A DNA stretch of 64,000 nt from Streptomyces viridochromogenes (GTDB lineage Bacteria; Actinomycetota; Actinomycetes; Streptomycetales; Streptomycetaceae). The notes beneath the pieces are model-generated. The model did not search any database. It had not been told where the DNA came from and saw only the letters and a list, made by a program, of their open reading frames with translations. This document shows, piece after piece, positions 44,396-52,557 of this stretch. Position 1 is the first letter of the stretch, and each line of letters starts with the position of its first letter. Location of the stretch: contig NZ_LGUR01000203.1 of assembly GCF_001270495.1 (NCBI RefSeq), positions 21,992-85,991 on the forward strand, in the 5' to 3' direction. A program made the position numbers and the translations under genes.

Positions 44396-45598
44396 TCAGG
44401 CGGGTGCGCCGCCCGGGACGGCCTCGGCAGTCCTCCCGGACGGCACGGTCCCGGCCCAGCCCGCGCCCGTCATGATCGCCTGCCGCCACTGGCGTATCGC
44501 CTTCGGCGGCATCCCCACCGCCAGTGCGCCGGTCACCCGGTCGCCCCTGCGGTAGGCGGCCACGAAGCGGCCCTCTGCGAGGTCCCCCGCGACGACGGTG
44601 ACCTCGTCGTGGCCGCGCAGACAGCCGTACGCCCGGATCTTCATGTCGTACTGGTCGGACCAGAAGTACGGCACCGGCGCGAACGGTTTGCGCGCGTCCG
44701 GGTTCAGCAGGTTGCGGGCCGCTGCCATGCCCTGCTCGGCGGCGTTGGTGCGGTGCTCGATCCGCATCGACTGCCCGAACAGCGGGTTGTACCAGCGGGC
44801 GACGTCCCCGGCGGCGTACACGTTCCGCGCGGCCTCGCAGTACTCGTCGCACACCACGCCGTCGCCGACGGCGAGCCCGCTGCCGTCGAGCCAGTCGGTG
44901 TTGGGCAGCGAGCCGATCGCGATCAACACCTCGTCGGCCTCGACCAGTTCACCGTCGGCGAGGCGTACGCCGCCCTCGGTCACCTCGGTCACGGTGGTCC
45001 CGCAGCGCAGGTCCACGCCCCGCTCCAGATGGGCGCGCGTCAGCATCGCGCCGACCTCCGCGCCGACGGCGTGGGCCAGCGGCACGGGCGCGGGTTCGAG
45101 GAGCGTCACCTCGCAGCCGAGCCGCCAGGCGACCGCGGCCGCCTCGGCCCCGAGGAACCCCGCGCCCACCACGACCAGTCGCCGGCCCGGCGTCAGCCGG
45201 TCCCGCAGCCGCAGAGCGTCGTCCAGGGTGCGCAGCACATGCCCGCCCGCCCCCGGCAGCCGACGCGGACGCACCCCGGTGGCGAGGATCAGGCCGTCGT
45301 ACGGCAGCGTCGTGCCGTCCGCCAACTCGACTGCACCCCCCAAGAGTTGGAGTCCGGTGGCGGCCACGCCGAGGCGCAGGTCGAGGTCGAGCCCGGCGAG
45401 GTCGTCGGGGGTGCGCAGGGCCAGCCGCTCGGGCTCCCACTCGGCGGCCAGCACCTGCTTGGACAGCGGTGGGCGGTCGTAGGGGGCGAGCGGTTCGTCG
45501 CCGACGAGGGTGAGGGAGCCGGCGTAGCCCTCGCGGCGGAGCGTCTCGGCCGCCGCGAGCCCGGCGGCCGAGGCGCCCACGACGACGATGCTCCTCAC
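44396..45598 (-). CDS. Ferredoxin reductase, FAD-dependent
   Basis: 400-residue pyridine-nucleotide-disulfide-type reductase of the P450 redox-partner group. FAD site VVVGASAAGLAAAETLRREG, substrate loop YDRPPLSKQ, ILATGVRPRRL, NAD(P) site VVVGAGFLGAEAAAVAWRLG, and second FAD contact AAGDVARWYN. It passes electrons from NAD(P)H to a ferredoxin. The GTG start overlaps the ferredoxin stop (GTGA). The P450 this pair would have served is present only as a fragment immediately upstream. Confidence 0.92.
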   Translation of the reverse strand: MRSIVVVGASAAGLAAAETLRREGYAGSLTLVGDEPLAPYDRPPLSKQVLAAEWEPERLALRTPDDLAGLDLDLRLGVAATGLQLLGGAVELADGTTLPYDGLILATGVRPRRLPGAGGHVLRTLDDALRLRDRLTPGRRLVVVGAGFLGAEAAAVAWRLGCEVTLLEPAPVPLAHAVGAEVGAMLTRAHLERGVDLRCGTTVTEVTEGGVRLADGELVEADEVLIAIGSLPNTDWLDGSGLAVGDGVVCDEYCEAARNVYAAGDVARWYNPLFGQSMRIEHRTNAAEQGMAAARNLLNPDARKPFAPVPYFWSDQYDMKIRAYGCLRGHDEVTVVAGDLAEGRFVAAYRRGDRVTGALAVGMPPKAIRQWRQAIMTGAGWAGTVPSGRTAEAVPGGAPA

Positions 45599-45789
45599 TG
45601 GTCCACCAGTCGGATCGCGGCGGCGGGGCAGATCGCCACGGCCTCGCGTACGCCGTCCAGGTGGTCGGCGGCGGGCTGCTCGTCGAGCAGGATCGCGATG
45701 CCGTCGTCGTCCTGGTCGAACACGTCCATCGCGGCGAGCACACACTGTCCGGACGCGACGCACTTGTCGGCTTCCAGCTCCACCTTCAT
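45595..45789 (-). CDS. [3Fe-4S]-type ferredoxin
   Basis: 64 residues. Cysteines in DKCVASGQC and AICPAAAI give the three-cysteine pattern (no fourth cysteine in the first cluster motif) typical of Streptomyces ferredoxins that reduce CYP105-type P450s. ATG at 45789 follows GAAGGG. It sits between the P450 fragment and the ferredoxin reductase, overlapping the latter by four bases. Confidence 0.93.
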   Translation of the reverse strand: MKVELEADKCVASGQCVLAAMDVFDQDDDGIAILLDEQPAADHLDGVREAVAICPAAAIRLVDQ

Positions 45790-45847
45790 GGTCGGATTCC
45801 CTTCTTCACGCACGGGGTGTGGTTCGTTGGCGGATGTCGCGGAGCTG

Positions 45848-46096
45848 TCACCAGGAGACGGGCAGTTCGTGGACGCCGTAGATGAACGCGTCGGTCTTGA
45901 AGCGGACGTCCTCCATCGGGGCGGCCGGCCTCAGCGTCGGGATGCGCTTGTAGAGGGTGCCGTAGACGACCTGGAGTTCCATGCGGGCCAGCGGCTGGCC
46001 CAGACACTGGTGGACGCCGAAACCGAAGGCGACGTGGTGGCGGGCGTCGCGGGTGAGGTCGAGGCGGCAACAGCCTTGGCCCAGAGTCGATTTCAC
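45848..46096 (-). pseudogene. Cytochrome P450 remnant (heme-binding tail only)
   Basis: An 82-codon frame, GTG to stop, preceded by a good AAGGAG. From about residue 11 it encodes the last ~70 residues of a CYP105-like P450: LTRDARHHVAFGFGVHQCLGQPLAR, with the heme cysteine intact, then VVYGTLYKRIPTL and the terminal YGVHELPVSW. The first roughly 330 residues (I-helix, ExxR) are absent. The first ten residues do not resemble P450 sequence adjoining the heme loop. An internal deletion between a translation start and the heme loop explains this best. It lies in the expected place of an intact P450 between tetR and ferredoxin. Confidence 0.88.
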
Positions 46097-46134
46097 CGTC
46101 GTACTCCTTGTGTCGTCAGCCTGCTGCGGTGGCG

Positions 46135-46794
46135 TCAGCGGCCCGGCGTGACGGGTGCCAGCCACATGCCGACGACGGCGTCGGTGAGGCCCGTGGCGGC
46201 GTCGTCCCAGGTGGACCGTGGGGTGGGGGTGTGCTCGGCGAGGGCGCGCTCGCGCTCGGCGGCGACGTGGACGATGAGGTGGCGGACCATCTCACCGCGT
46301 TCGGCGCTCACCTCGGGCGGGAGGTCGGACAGGCGCCGGTTCAGGCCCTCGATGATCTTCTGGAGGGACGGGGCGGCGAGGGCCTCCTCGACCATGATCC
46401 GGTGCAGTGCCGGGTCGGCGACGACCTGGGCGCAGAACCGGGCGTACCAGGTGGGGCTGCCGAGTGCGGCGAGGTGTTCGAGGGCGGGACGGACCAGGCA
46501 GTCCACCCAGCCGCGCACGTCGTCGGGGTCCGTCAGGTCGGCGACCAGGCGGGCACGGATCTCCTCGATGCGGGTGGCGTGCTTGCGCACGATGGCGCGG
46601 ACCAGGTCGGCCTTGGTGCCGAAGTGGTAGCCGACGGCGGTGTTGTTGCCCTGGCCCGCGGCCTCGCTGACCTGACGGTTGGAGACCGAGTGGACGCCGT
46701 GTTCGGCGAAGAGCCGCTCGGCGGCCGTCAGGAGGAGCTCCCGGGTCGCGCTGGCCTGTTCCTCTCGCAGCGTCCTGCCTGCCACCATGATCAC
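46135..46794 (-). CDS. TetR-family transcriptional regulator
   Basis: 219 residues (217 if the third-codon ATG is used). N-terminal HTH: ELLLTAAERLFAEHGVHSVSNRQVSEAAGQGNNTAVGYHFGTKADLVRAIV. The C-terminal part (PTWYARFCAQVVADPALHRIM, AERGEMVRHLIVH) is a ligand-binding domain of unknown specificity. It leads the row of minus-strand genes that once included the P450, and probably controlled it. A near-palindrome lies 74 bases upstream. Confidence 0.9.
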   Translation of the reverse strand: MIMVAGRTLREEQASATRELLLTAAERLFAEHGVHSVSNRQVSEAAGQGNNTAVGYHFGTKADLVRAIVRKHATRIEEIRARLVADLTDPDDVRGWVDCLVRPALEHLAALGSPTWYARFCAQVVADPALHRIMVEEALAAPSLQKIIEGLNRRLSDLPPEVSAERGEMVRHLIVHVAAERERALAEHTPTPRSTWDDAATGLTDAVVGMWLAPVTPGR

Positions 46795-46867
46795 CGCCGC
46801 ACCGGGACTTCACCGAGCACCGCGACGGCCAGTCCCTCGAGCCGCCCGCGGGTTCACAGACCTACAA

Positions 46868-46887
46868 TCTAAGTCAATTGATTTAAA
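46868..46887. promoter_or_regulatory. Candidate TetR operator
   Basis: A 20-bp imperfect palindrome centred on TCAATTGA, with two mismatched base pairs in the arms, between the tetR gene and the plus-strand kinase remnant. It is AT-rich against a very GC-rich background. Confidence 0.4.
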
Positions 46888-46900
46888 GAAGTGGTGAACG

Positions 46901-47435
46901 GTGAACACGGTCAAGCGGGCTACACCTGCGCCCCGGGTGCCCGCGCCCCCGCGCGCCGCGCCCGGCTCGCCAGGCGTGCAGGGCATGCGGGCGACGATGC
47001 GGCAGGCCGGACGCGTGACGGTCCGTCTGACGGTGGCCGCCGCGATGGCCTTCGGGATGTACCTCTTCGTCACCGTGCTGCTGATCACCGCCATCGGGAC
47101 GGTCGCGGTGGTCGGCACCTGGCTGCTGCCCGAGACGGTGCTCCTCGTCCGGCGGATCGCGGGGGCGAAGCGACGGCTGACCACCGCTTGGACGGGGCGG
47201 GAGATCCCCGAGGCGTACCAGGCCATCGAGGGGCCGCTGACGCAGCGGCTGCGGACGGCGGTGCGCGACCCCGGCACGGCACGGCGGTGCGGACGAGCGG
47301 AGCGCTACGGGGGAGGGCGGTTCGGGCCTGCTCGGGGCCCGGCGCCGGGTCGCCGCGCTCGGCGGCGCCGTACGGGTGTCCAGCCCGGCCGGGGGGCCGA
47401 CGGTGATCGAGGTGGAGCTGCCGTGCGTGTGGTGA
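46901..47435 (+). pseudogene. Sensor histidine kinase remnant with internal deletion and frameshift
   Basis: The first ~125 codons encode the N-terminal membrane/sensor part common in Streptomyces NarL-type kinases (VTVLLITAIGTVAVVGTWLLPETVLLVRRIAGAKRRL, then WTGREIPEAYQAIEGPL and LRTAVRDPGT). After about 47283 this frame turns into arginine-rich nonsense. Another frame then carries the kinase C-terminal end: GLLGARRRVAALGGAVRVSS, then GGPTVIEVELP and a stop at 47433-47435. The HisKA_3 dimerisation region and most of the ATPase are missing. The original frame runs open to 47614, which is why a spurious 237-residue protein can be translated. The response regulator follows at once. Confidence 0.82.
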
Positions 47436-47610
47436 GCCCGCGGCCGTCCGGGGGACCGGCACGGGCTCTCCTGCTCGGGGATGACACGGACGACGGCGCA
47501 TACTGCGTTCCGAGTAGGCGCGATGGTCGGCAGCCGTACGACGACGTGGCGGGCCGAACCGGGCATGCTGAGCGCCGCCCCACGTTTCGGAACCGGAAGA
47601 AACACCACCC

Positions 47611-48297
47611 ATGACCATCCGCGTACTGCTCGCCGACGACCAGGCCCTGCTGCGGGCCACCTTCCGGATCCTGATCGACTCCTGCCCGGACATGGAGGTG
47701 GTCGCCGAGGCCACCGACGGCGCCGAGGCCGTCGACCTCGCCCGGACCCACCGTCCCGACCTGGTGCTGATGGACATCCGTATGCCCGGCACCGACGGAC
47801 TGACCGCCACCTCCGCGATCTGCGCCGACCCGGACCTCACCGCCGTGCGGGTGCTGATCCTCACCACGTTCGAGATCGACGAGTACGTCGCACAGGCGCT
47901 GCGGGCCGGGGCGAGCGGCTTCCTCGGCAAGGACGTCACCGCGGACGTCCTGCTCGACGGCATCCGGACCGTGGCCGCCGGTGACTCCCTGCTCTCCCCC
48001 ACCGCGACCCGCACGCTGATCACGCGGTTCCTGGCCTCCCCCGCCGAGAGCTCGCAGTCTGCGGCGCCCGAGCACCTCACCGCGCTCACCGCCCGCGAAC
48101 GGGAGGTCATGGCCTGGGTGGCCGAGGGCCACTCCAACGAGCAGATCGCCGAGAAGCTCTTCGTCAGCCCGCTGACCGTGCGCACCCATGTCCACCGGGC
48201 CATGACGAAGCTGGGCGCCCGTGACCGTGCCCAACTCGTCGTGATGGCCTATCAGTCGGGCCTGGTGCGGGCCGTACCGCCGCACGAGGGTCACTGA
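47611..48297 (+). CDS. NarL/FixJ-family response regulator
   Basis: 228 residues. Receiver domain with acidic pocket LLADDQALLR, phosphoacceptor Asp in DLVLMDIRMPGTDGL, Thr in LILTTFE and Lys in FLGKDVTADVL. C-terminal LuxR HTH: LTAREREVMAWVAEGHSNEQIAEKLFVSPLTVRTHVHRAMTKLG. All signalling residues are intact. Its cognate kinase gene just upstream is wrecked, so it is either an orphan now or takes phosphate from another kinase. Confidence 0.94.
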   Translation: MTIRVLLADDQALLRATFRILIDSCPDMEVVAEATDGAEAVDLARTHRPDLVLMDIRMPGTDGLTATSAICADPDLTAVRVLILTTFEIDEYVAQALRAGASGFLGKDVTADVLLDGIRTVAAGDSLLSPTATRTLITRFLASPAESSQSAAPEHLTALTAREREVMAWVAEGHSNEQIAEKLFVSPLTVRTHVHRAMTKLGARDRAQLVVMAYQSGLVRAVPPHEGH

Positions 48298-48301
48298 CGT
48301 A

Positions 48302-48333
48302 CCGGCCGCCGTTCAGGGGAAAACGGCGGCCGG
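48302..48333 (+). terminator. Strong hairpin after the response regulator
   Basis: CCGGCCGCCGTT (48302-48313) pairs perfectly with AACGGCGGCCGG (48322-48333) across an 8-base loop. It begins five bases after the response regulator stop. There is no U-tract, as is common for Streptomyces terminators. Confidence 0.75.
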
Positions 48334-48371
48334 GGTGCGTGGCGGTGGGCCGGGCCGTCGACAACTGACCC

Positions 48372-49352
48372 GTGAGCCTGCCGCTGATCCCTCCCATGCT
48401 CGCCACGCCCGGCACCCTGCCGCCCGCAGCGCAGGACGCGCGCTGGGCCTACGAGACCAAGCAGGACGGCCAGCGCGCGGTGGTCTATCTCGAAGGGGAC
48501 GGCACCCTGCTGCTGCGTGCCCGTTCCGGGGAGGACATCACGGCCGCCTATCCCGAACTGTGGCCGCTGCGCGACGCGCTCGGCGCCATGCCCGCCGTAC
48601 TGGACGGGGAGATCCTCGCGCTGGACGACGAGGGGCGCGCCGACTTCCAGTTGCTCCAGTCCCGGATGGGTCTGGCGCACGCCCCGGCGCGGGCCGCTCG
48701 GATGGCCGCCCGGACTCCCGTGCATCTGGTGCTGTTCGACGTACTGCACCTGGCGGGCCACTCCCTCCTGAAGACCCCCTATGCCCGGCGGCGCGGACGG
48801 CTGGAGGAGTTGGGCCTGGGCGGACCGTTCTGGTCGACACCGGCCGCCCTGGTCGGACATGGCGCCGAGGCGCTGCGCGCCACCCGCGAGCACGGCCTGG
48901 AGGGGCTGGTGTGCAAGCGGCTGGACTCGGTGTACGAGCCCGGGGTGCGCTCCCGCACCTGGATCAAGATCCGCAACATGCGCAGTGAGGACGTGATCGT
49001 CGGCGGCTGGCTGCCCGGCAGGGGACGCCTCACCGGCCTGCCGGGCGCGCTGCTCGTCGGGCAGTACGCGGCGGGGCGGCGGCTGCGCTACGTCGGCGGT
49101 GTGGGCACCGGCTGGAGCGCGGCCGAACGGACCCGGCTGGCCGAACTGTTGCGGGCCGCCGCGAGCGACGTGTGCCCCTTCGATCCCGCGCCTCGGGTCG
49201 CGGGCGCGCACTGGGTGCTGCCCCGGATGGTCGGCGAGGTCCGCTACAGCGTCCGCACCCGGTCCGGCATGCTGCGCCAGCCGTCCTGGCTGCGCCTCAG
49301 GCCCGACCTCGCACCCGAGGACTCGGCGGCCTACCTTCCCGACGGCAGCTGA
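48372..49352 (+). CDS. ATP-dependent DNA ligase
   Basis: 326 residues. Nucleotidyltransferase motif I is YETKQDGQR with adenylated Lys30; motif III/IV region VLDGEILALDDEG; motif V GLVCKRLDSVYEPGVRSRTWIKI. A short OB-fold domain follows (DVIVGGWLPGRGRLTGLPGALLVG). It is a minimal ligase of the LigB/LigC kind, not fused to polymerase or phosphoesterase modules. The stand-alone phosphoesterase at 37.2 kb could act in the same end-joining pathway. GTG start; no strong Shine-Dalgarno was found. Confidence 0.92.
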   Translation: MSLPLIPPMLATPGTLPPAAQDARWAYETKQDGQRAVVYLEGDGTLLLRARSGEDITAAYPELWPLRDALGAMPAVLDGEILALDDEGRADFQLLQSRMGLAHAPARAARMAARTPVHLVLFDVLHLAGHSLLKTPYARRRGRLEELGLGGPFWSTPAALVGHGAEALRATREHGLEGLVCKRLDSVYEPGVRSRTWIKIRNMRSEDVIVGGWLPGRGRLTGLPGALLVGQYAAGRRLRYVGGVGTGWSAAERTRLAELLRAAASDVCPFDPAPRVAGAHWVLPRMVGEVRYSVRTRSGMLRQPSWLRLRPDLAPEDSAAYLPDGS

Positions 49353-49495
49353 CACACAGGCTGAGCGGCAAGTCTTGCCCTGTCCTTCATCTTTGGTACG
49401 TCCGTGGCTCTTGGCGCGTAAGTGAAAACCGGGGATCCTGAACTGCCTTTCCCCCCACAGCCGTTGGGCTGCGCCCGGACCCCCGAGGAGACGCA

Positions 49496-50272
49496 GTGTC
49501 GTCACAGACCTTCCGCACGCACCGCAGGAGGTGGCTCACCGGTCTGACCGGTGCCGCCGCGCTCGTCATGGCCTTCCCCAGCGTCGCCTTCGCCGCCCCG
49601 CCCGCGGCGCTCCCGGCCAACGCCGAGGCGGCCGAGAGGACGTACCAGCCCGCCTTCGACTACGACACCGACGGCTGCTACGCCACCCCGGCCATCGGCC
49701 CGGACGGGACCGTCAACGGCGGCCTCAACCCGACCGGTTCGCTCAGCGGCGACTGCCGTGACGCGTCCGACCTCGACAACACCAACGGCTACTCACGCTA
49801 CAAGTGCAACAACGGCTGGTGCGCCTACATGTACGGCCTGTACTTCGAGAAGGACCAGGCGGTCGCGGGCAGCAGCATCGGCGGGCACCGGCACGACTGG
49901 GAGCACGCCGTGGTGTGGGTGCAGAACAACGCGGTGCGGTACGTCTCGACGTCCAACCACGGCTCGTTCACGATCAGCCCCGCGTCCTCCGTGCGCTTCG
50001 ACGGTACCCACGCCAAGATCGTGTACCACAAGGACGGCGTCCGCACGCACTGCTTCCGCCTCGCCAACTCCAACGACGAGCCGCCGGAGAACCACAAGGG
50101 CACCTGGCAGTACCCGCCGCTCGTCGGCTGGAACGGCTACCCGTCGGGGGTGCGCGACAAGCTGGTCGCGTACAACTTCGGCAGCGCCAACTTCGGCCTG
50201 AAGGACGCCAACTTCGCGAACCACCTGGCGTCGGCGAAGCCGTCCGGCATCGCGTTCGACCCGAACGCCTGA
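49496..50272 (+). CDS. Secreted NPP1-family (necrosis-inducing) protein
   Basis: 258 residues. Sec signal: RRRWLTGLTGAAALVMAFPSVAFA, cleaved after AFA. The mature protein carries the NPP1/NLP hallmark GHRHDWEHAVVW (family consensus GHRHDWE) and the upstream CYATPAIGPDGTVNGGLNPTG. A conserved cysteine pair is likely (DCRDAS and KCNNGWCAYMYGLYF). In microbes of plants these proteins can be cytolytic toxins binding plant sphingolipids; in Streptomyces the role is not established. GAGGAG precedes the GTG. Confidence 0.93.
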   Translation: MSSQTFRTHRRRWLTGLTGAAALVMAFPSVAFAAPPAALPANAEAAERTYQPAFDYDTDGCYATPAIGPDGTVNGGLNPTGSLSGDCRDASDLDNTNGYSRYKCNNGWCAYMYGLYFEKDQAVAGSSIGGHRHDWEHAVVWVQNNAVRYVSTSNHGSFTISPASSVRFDGTHAKIVYHKDGVRTHCFRLANSNDEPPENHKGTWQYPPLVGWNGYPSGVRDKLVAYNFGSANFGLKDANFANHLASAKPSGIAFDPNA

Positions 50273-50372
50273 GCCGGCGACATCATCGGGCGCGGGTCCT
50301 AGGACCCGGGCACCCGCGGATTCCGTCCCGCGCCCGATCCCGGCCCGCCGCCGGACGCATAGCGTCACGCTC

Positions 50373-51431
50373 ATGGACACCAGCGACACGAGCGGTACGA
50401 GTGAGACGAGCGAGACGAACAAGCCGACCGACACGAGCGGGCGGCTCGAGGAAGCCCTGGACCGCCTGCACGCCTGCGGCCCGGAACGGGACGGCTGGCT
50501 CTCCAACCACGCCCCCATGGTCGTGGAGGCGCTCGCCGCGCACGGTCAGGGCGAGCGGGTGCACCACTGGCTGGATCTCTACCGCGACAAGCTGGAGGAC
50601 TTCCCCGACCGCGTGGCCCCCGTCACCGACGACAACTGGGCCTCGGCGCTGGGCGATCCGCGCCGCATCGCCGACTGGACCGATCATTTCTCCCGCGCCC
50701 TGGCCGAACGCCCCTGGCGGGACGTCCTCGCCGAGTGGTGGCCGCGTCTGCTGCCCGGCCTGGTCGGCGGCGCCACGCACACCGTCATCCGGGCCGGCCA
50801 CGCCGTACGCGCCCTCGAAGCCGACGAGAACGCCCCTCGGCTCACCGAACTCGCGCACGCGCTCGGCTACTGGGCGGCACGGCACCAACCCGTCACCGGC
50901 GTCGCCGCCCTGCCGGGCGCACGGACGGCCACCGAGTCCCTGGACGCCGTACCCGCGATCGAGCCGGGGCACCTGGGATTCCGCGACCGGTTGGCCGCCC
51001 TGCGCCGACTGCCCGCATGGGCCGAGGAGGTCACCGACCCGGACACCGCGCGTGACCGCCTCACCGAGCTCGTCCGTGCCGCGACCCACCGCTACGCCAC
51101 CCACGGCCACGGCGAGCCGACCATGCTGGTGCACGCGGCGACCGCCCCCAACGCCGTGCTGCGGACGCTCGATTCGCTGCCGCGCGAACTGTGGGCACCC
51201 AGCCTGCACGCGGCATGGACGGCGTCCGCGGCCGTCACCGCGTTGTACGCCCCCGTGAAGCCGGTGGCCGGTACGCCCGCCCGGCTCGCGCCGGAAGAGG
51301 TTTTGGAGCGCGCCCTCGCCCACGGGGACGAGCACGTCATCAAGTTCACGGACACCGCCCTGGACGTCGGCGACGAACTCGCCCTCGCGGCCGCGCTGCG
51401 GGCGGTCGAGATCAGCGAGCCACTGGTCTGA
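50373..51431 (+). CDS. Questin oxidase-like family protein (DUF4243)
   Basis: 352 residues, helical, no signal peptide. Histidine-rich segments such as LSNHAPMVVEALAAHGQGERVHHWLDLYRDKLEDFP near residue 45 and LLPGLVGGATHTVIRAGHAVRAL near residue 130, plus HGHGEPTMLVHAATAPNAVL, match the questin-oxidase/AflY family. In fungi these carry out Baeyer-Villiger-type ring opening of anthraquinones. The bacterial substrate is unknown. The N-terminus begins with a low-complexity Thr/Ser/Asp/Glu run (TSDTSGTSETSETNKPTDTSG). Its stop overlaps the convergent DUF5937 gene by 20 bases. Confidence 0.82.
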   Translation: MDTSDTSGTSETSETNKPTDTSGRLEEALDRLHACGPERDGWLSNHAPMVVEALAAHGQGERVHHWLDLYRDKLEDFPDRVAPVTDDNWASALGDPRRIADWTDHFSRALAERPWRDVLAEWWPRLLPGLVGGATHTVIRAGHAVRALEADENAPRLTELAHALGYWAARHQPVTGVAALPGARTATESLDAVPAIEPGHLGFRDRLAALRRLPAWAEEVTDPDTARDRLTELVRAATHRYATHGHGEPTMLVHAATAPNAVLRTLDSLPRELWAPSLHAAWTASAAVTALYAPVKPVAGTPARLAPEEVLERALAHGDEHVIKFTDTALDVGDELALAAALRAVEISEPLV

Positions 51432-52434
51432 CGCCGCCGTCGACGAGGGTGTCGCCGAGGGCTGTCCGCCCGTACAGCACGGAGTGGCCCTGCCGCCGGG
51501 AGTCCAGTAGGCCCGCCTCCTTGAGGACCGAGAGATGGGCCGACACGGTCGACGGGGCCAGGCCGTGCCGTCGAGCCAGCTCCGTGGTCGAGGAGGGGGC
51601 GGTGAGTCCGGCGAGGACGGCGGCGCGCTGCCGGCCGAGGAGCCGGGCGAGCGCCTCCGGCGGGCGCGGCGCCGGGGTGGTGTGCAGACGGCCCATGCCG
51701 CGGGCGGGGTAGATGACCGTCGGCTGCCAGGGCCGGGCGAAGCCGCTCACCACGTCCGGCCACACGAACACGCTCGGCATGAGCAACACACCCCTGCCGT
51801 CGGGACGTTGGGCTTCCGCGACGTTCCGGTACTCGCGCAGGGTGAGGGTGTGGCCGGCCCAGTCGACAGCGGGGTGCAGGCCGGTGAGCAGCGCGTCGAG
51901 GCCGTGGTCCGCCGCCCGGCGCGAGCGGTGCGCGATGTCCGCCTCCAGAACGGCACGATGACGGGGCCAGTCCGGGGCGAGCAGGGCGTGCCAGGCCCGT
52001 TCGGTGAGGTCGGCGAGGCGCCGTACGGTCGCGGCGGGGTCGTCGAGCACTGCGCGCCCTCGGGGCGACTCGGCGAGTCCCGGGGTGCAGGCGAGCGAGC
52101 GGGCCATCTCCGCGTGGGCCAGAGCGGGGTCGGTGGCGCGCATCCGCGCCAACTCGTCCTCGATGGCGGGGTACGGCTCCTGGGGTGGCGCGCCGAGGAA
52201 GTCCGGGGTGTAGCCGCCGACAGGCGGGACGAACAGCCACAGCGGCGCCAGGTCGAGGCCGGCGACCGTACGGCGCATGCGGCGCAGCCAGCCCCGGTGG
52301 TAGCCATGCCGGGCGGGCCGGCGGAGCATGCGCAGCGCCTCGTGGGTCTGGCACAGCGGCGAGATCGCGAACCGGCAGCGCGTGAGGTCGTCGGTGCCCA
52401 GGTGCAGGGCGAGCGGCATGGCGACCCCCGTCAT
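51412..52434 (-). CDS. ArsR-type HTH regulator with DUF5937 domain
   Basis: 340 residues (335 if the ATG at 52419 is used). The N-terminal two thirds (LALHLGTDDLTRCRFAISPLCQTHEALRML) match the DUF5937 module of actinobacterial regulators. The C-terminal winged helix reads LLGRQRAAVLAGLTAPSSTTELARRHGLAPSTVSAHLSVLKEAGLLDSRRQGHSVLYGRT, typical of ArsR/SmtB. No metal-binding cysteine cluster is seen. It is divergent from the MFS gene (123-base gap) and probably regulates it. Confidence 0.87.
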   Translation of the reverse strand: MTGVAMPLALHLGTDDLTRCRFAISPLCQTHEALRMLRRPARHGYHRGWLRRMRRTVAGLDLAPLWLFVPPVGGYTPDFLGAPPQEPYPAIEDELARMRATDPALAHAEMARSLACTPGLAESPRGRAVLDDPAATVRRLADLTERAWHALLAPDWPRHRAVLEADIAHRSRRAADHGLDALLTGLHPAVDWAGHTLTLREYRNVAEAQRPDGRGVLLMPSVFVWPDVVSGFARPWQPTVIYPARGMGRLHTTPAPRPPEALARLLGRQRAAVLAGLTAPSSTTELARRHGLAPSTVSAHLSVLKEAGLLDSRRQGHSVLYGRTALGDTLVDGGVRPVAR

Positions 52435-52557
52435 GAGCAGCGATCCGCCCCCCGGACCGCAGGATTCGTCCTGGGTCGAAAGAATAGAGCGACCTGCCGC
52501 GGCCCAGCACGCTTGCCCCGACTCCCCCTGGCGAAAAGGCGATCGGAAGGCAGCGGA

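Noticed and set aside
47283..47614. C-terminal part of a 237-residue frame starting at 46901
   Set aside because: After the kinase N-terminus the translation is arginine-rich and unrelated; a different frame carries the true kinase tail, so a deletion/frameshift was called instead.
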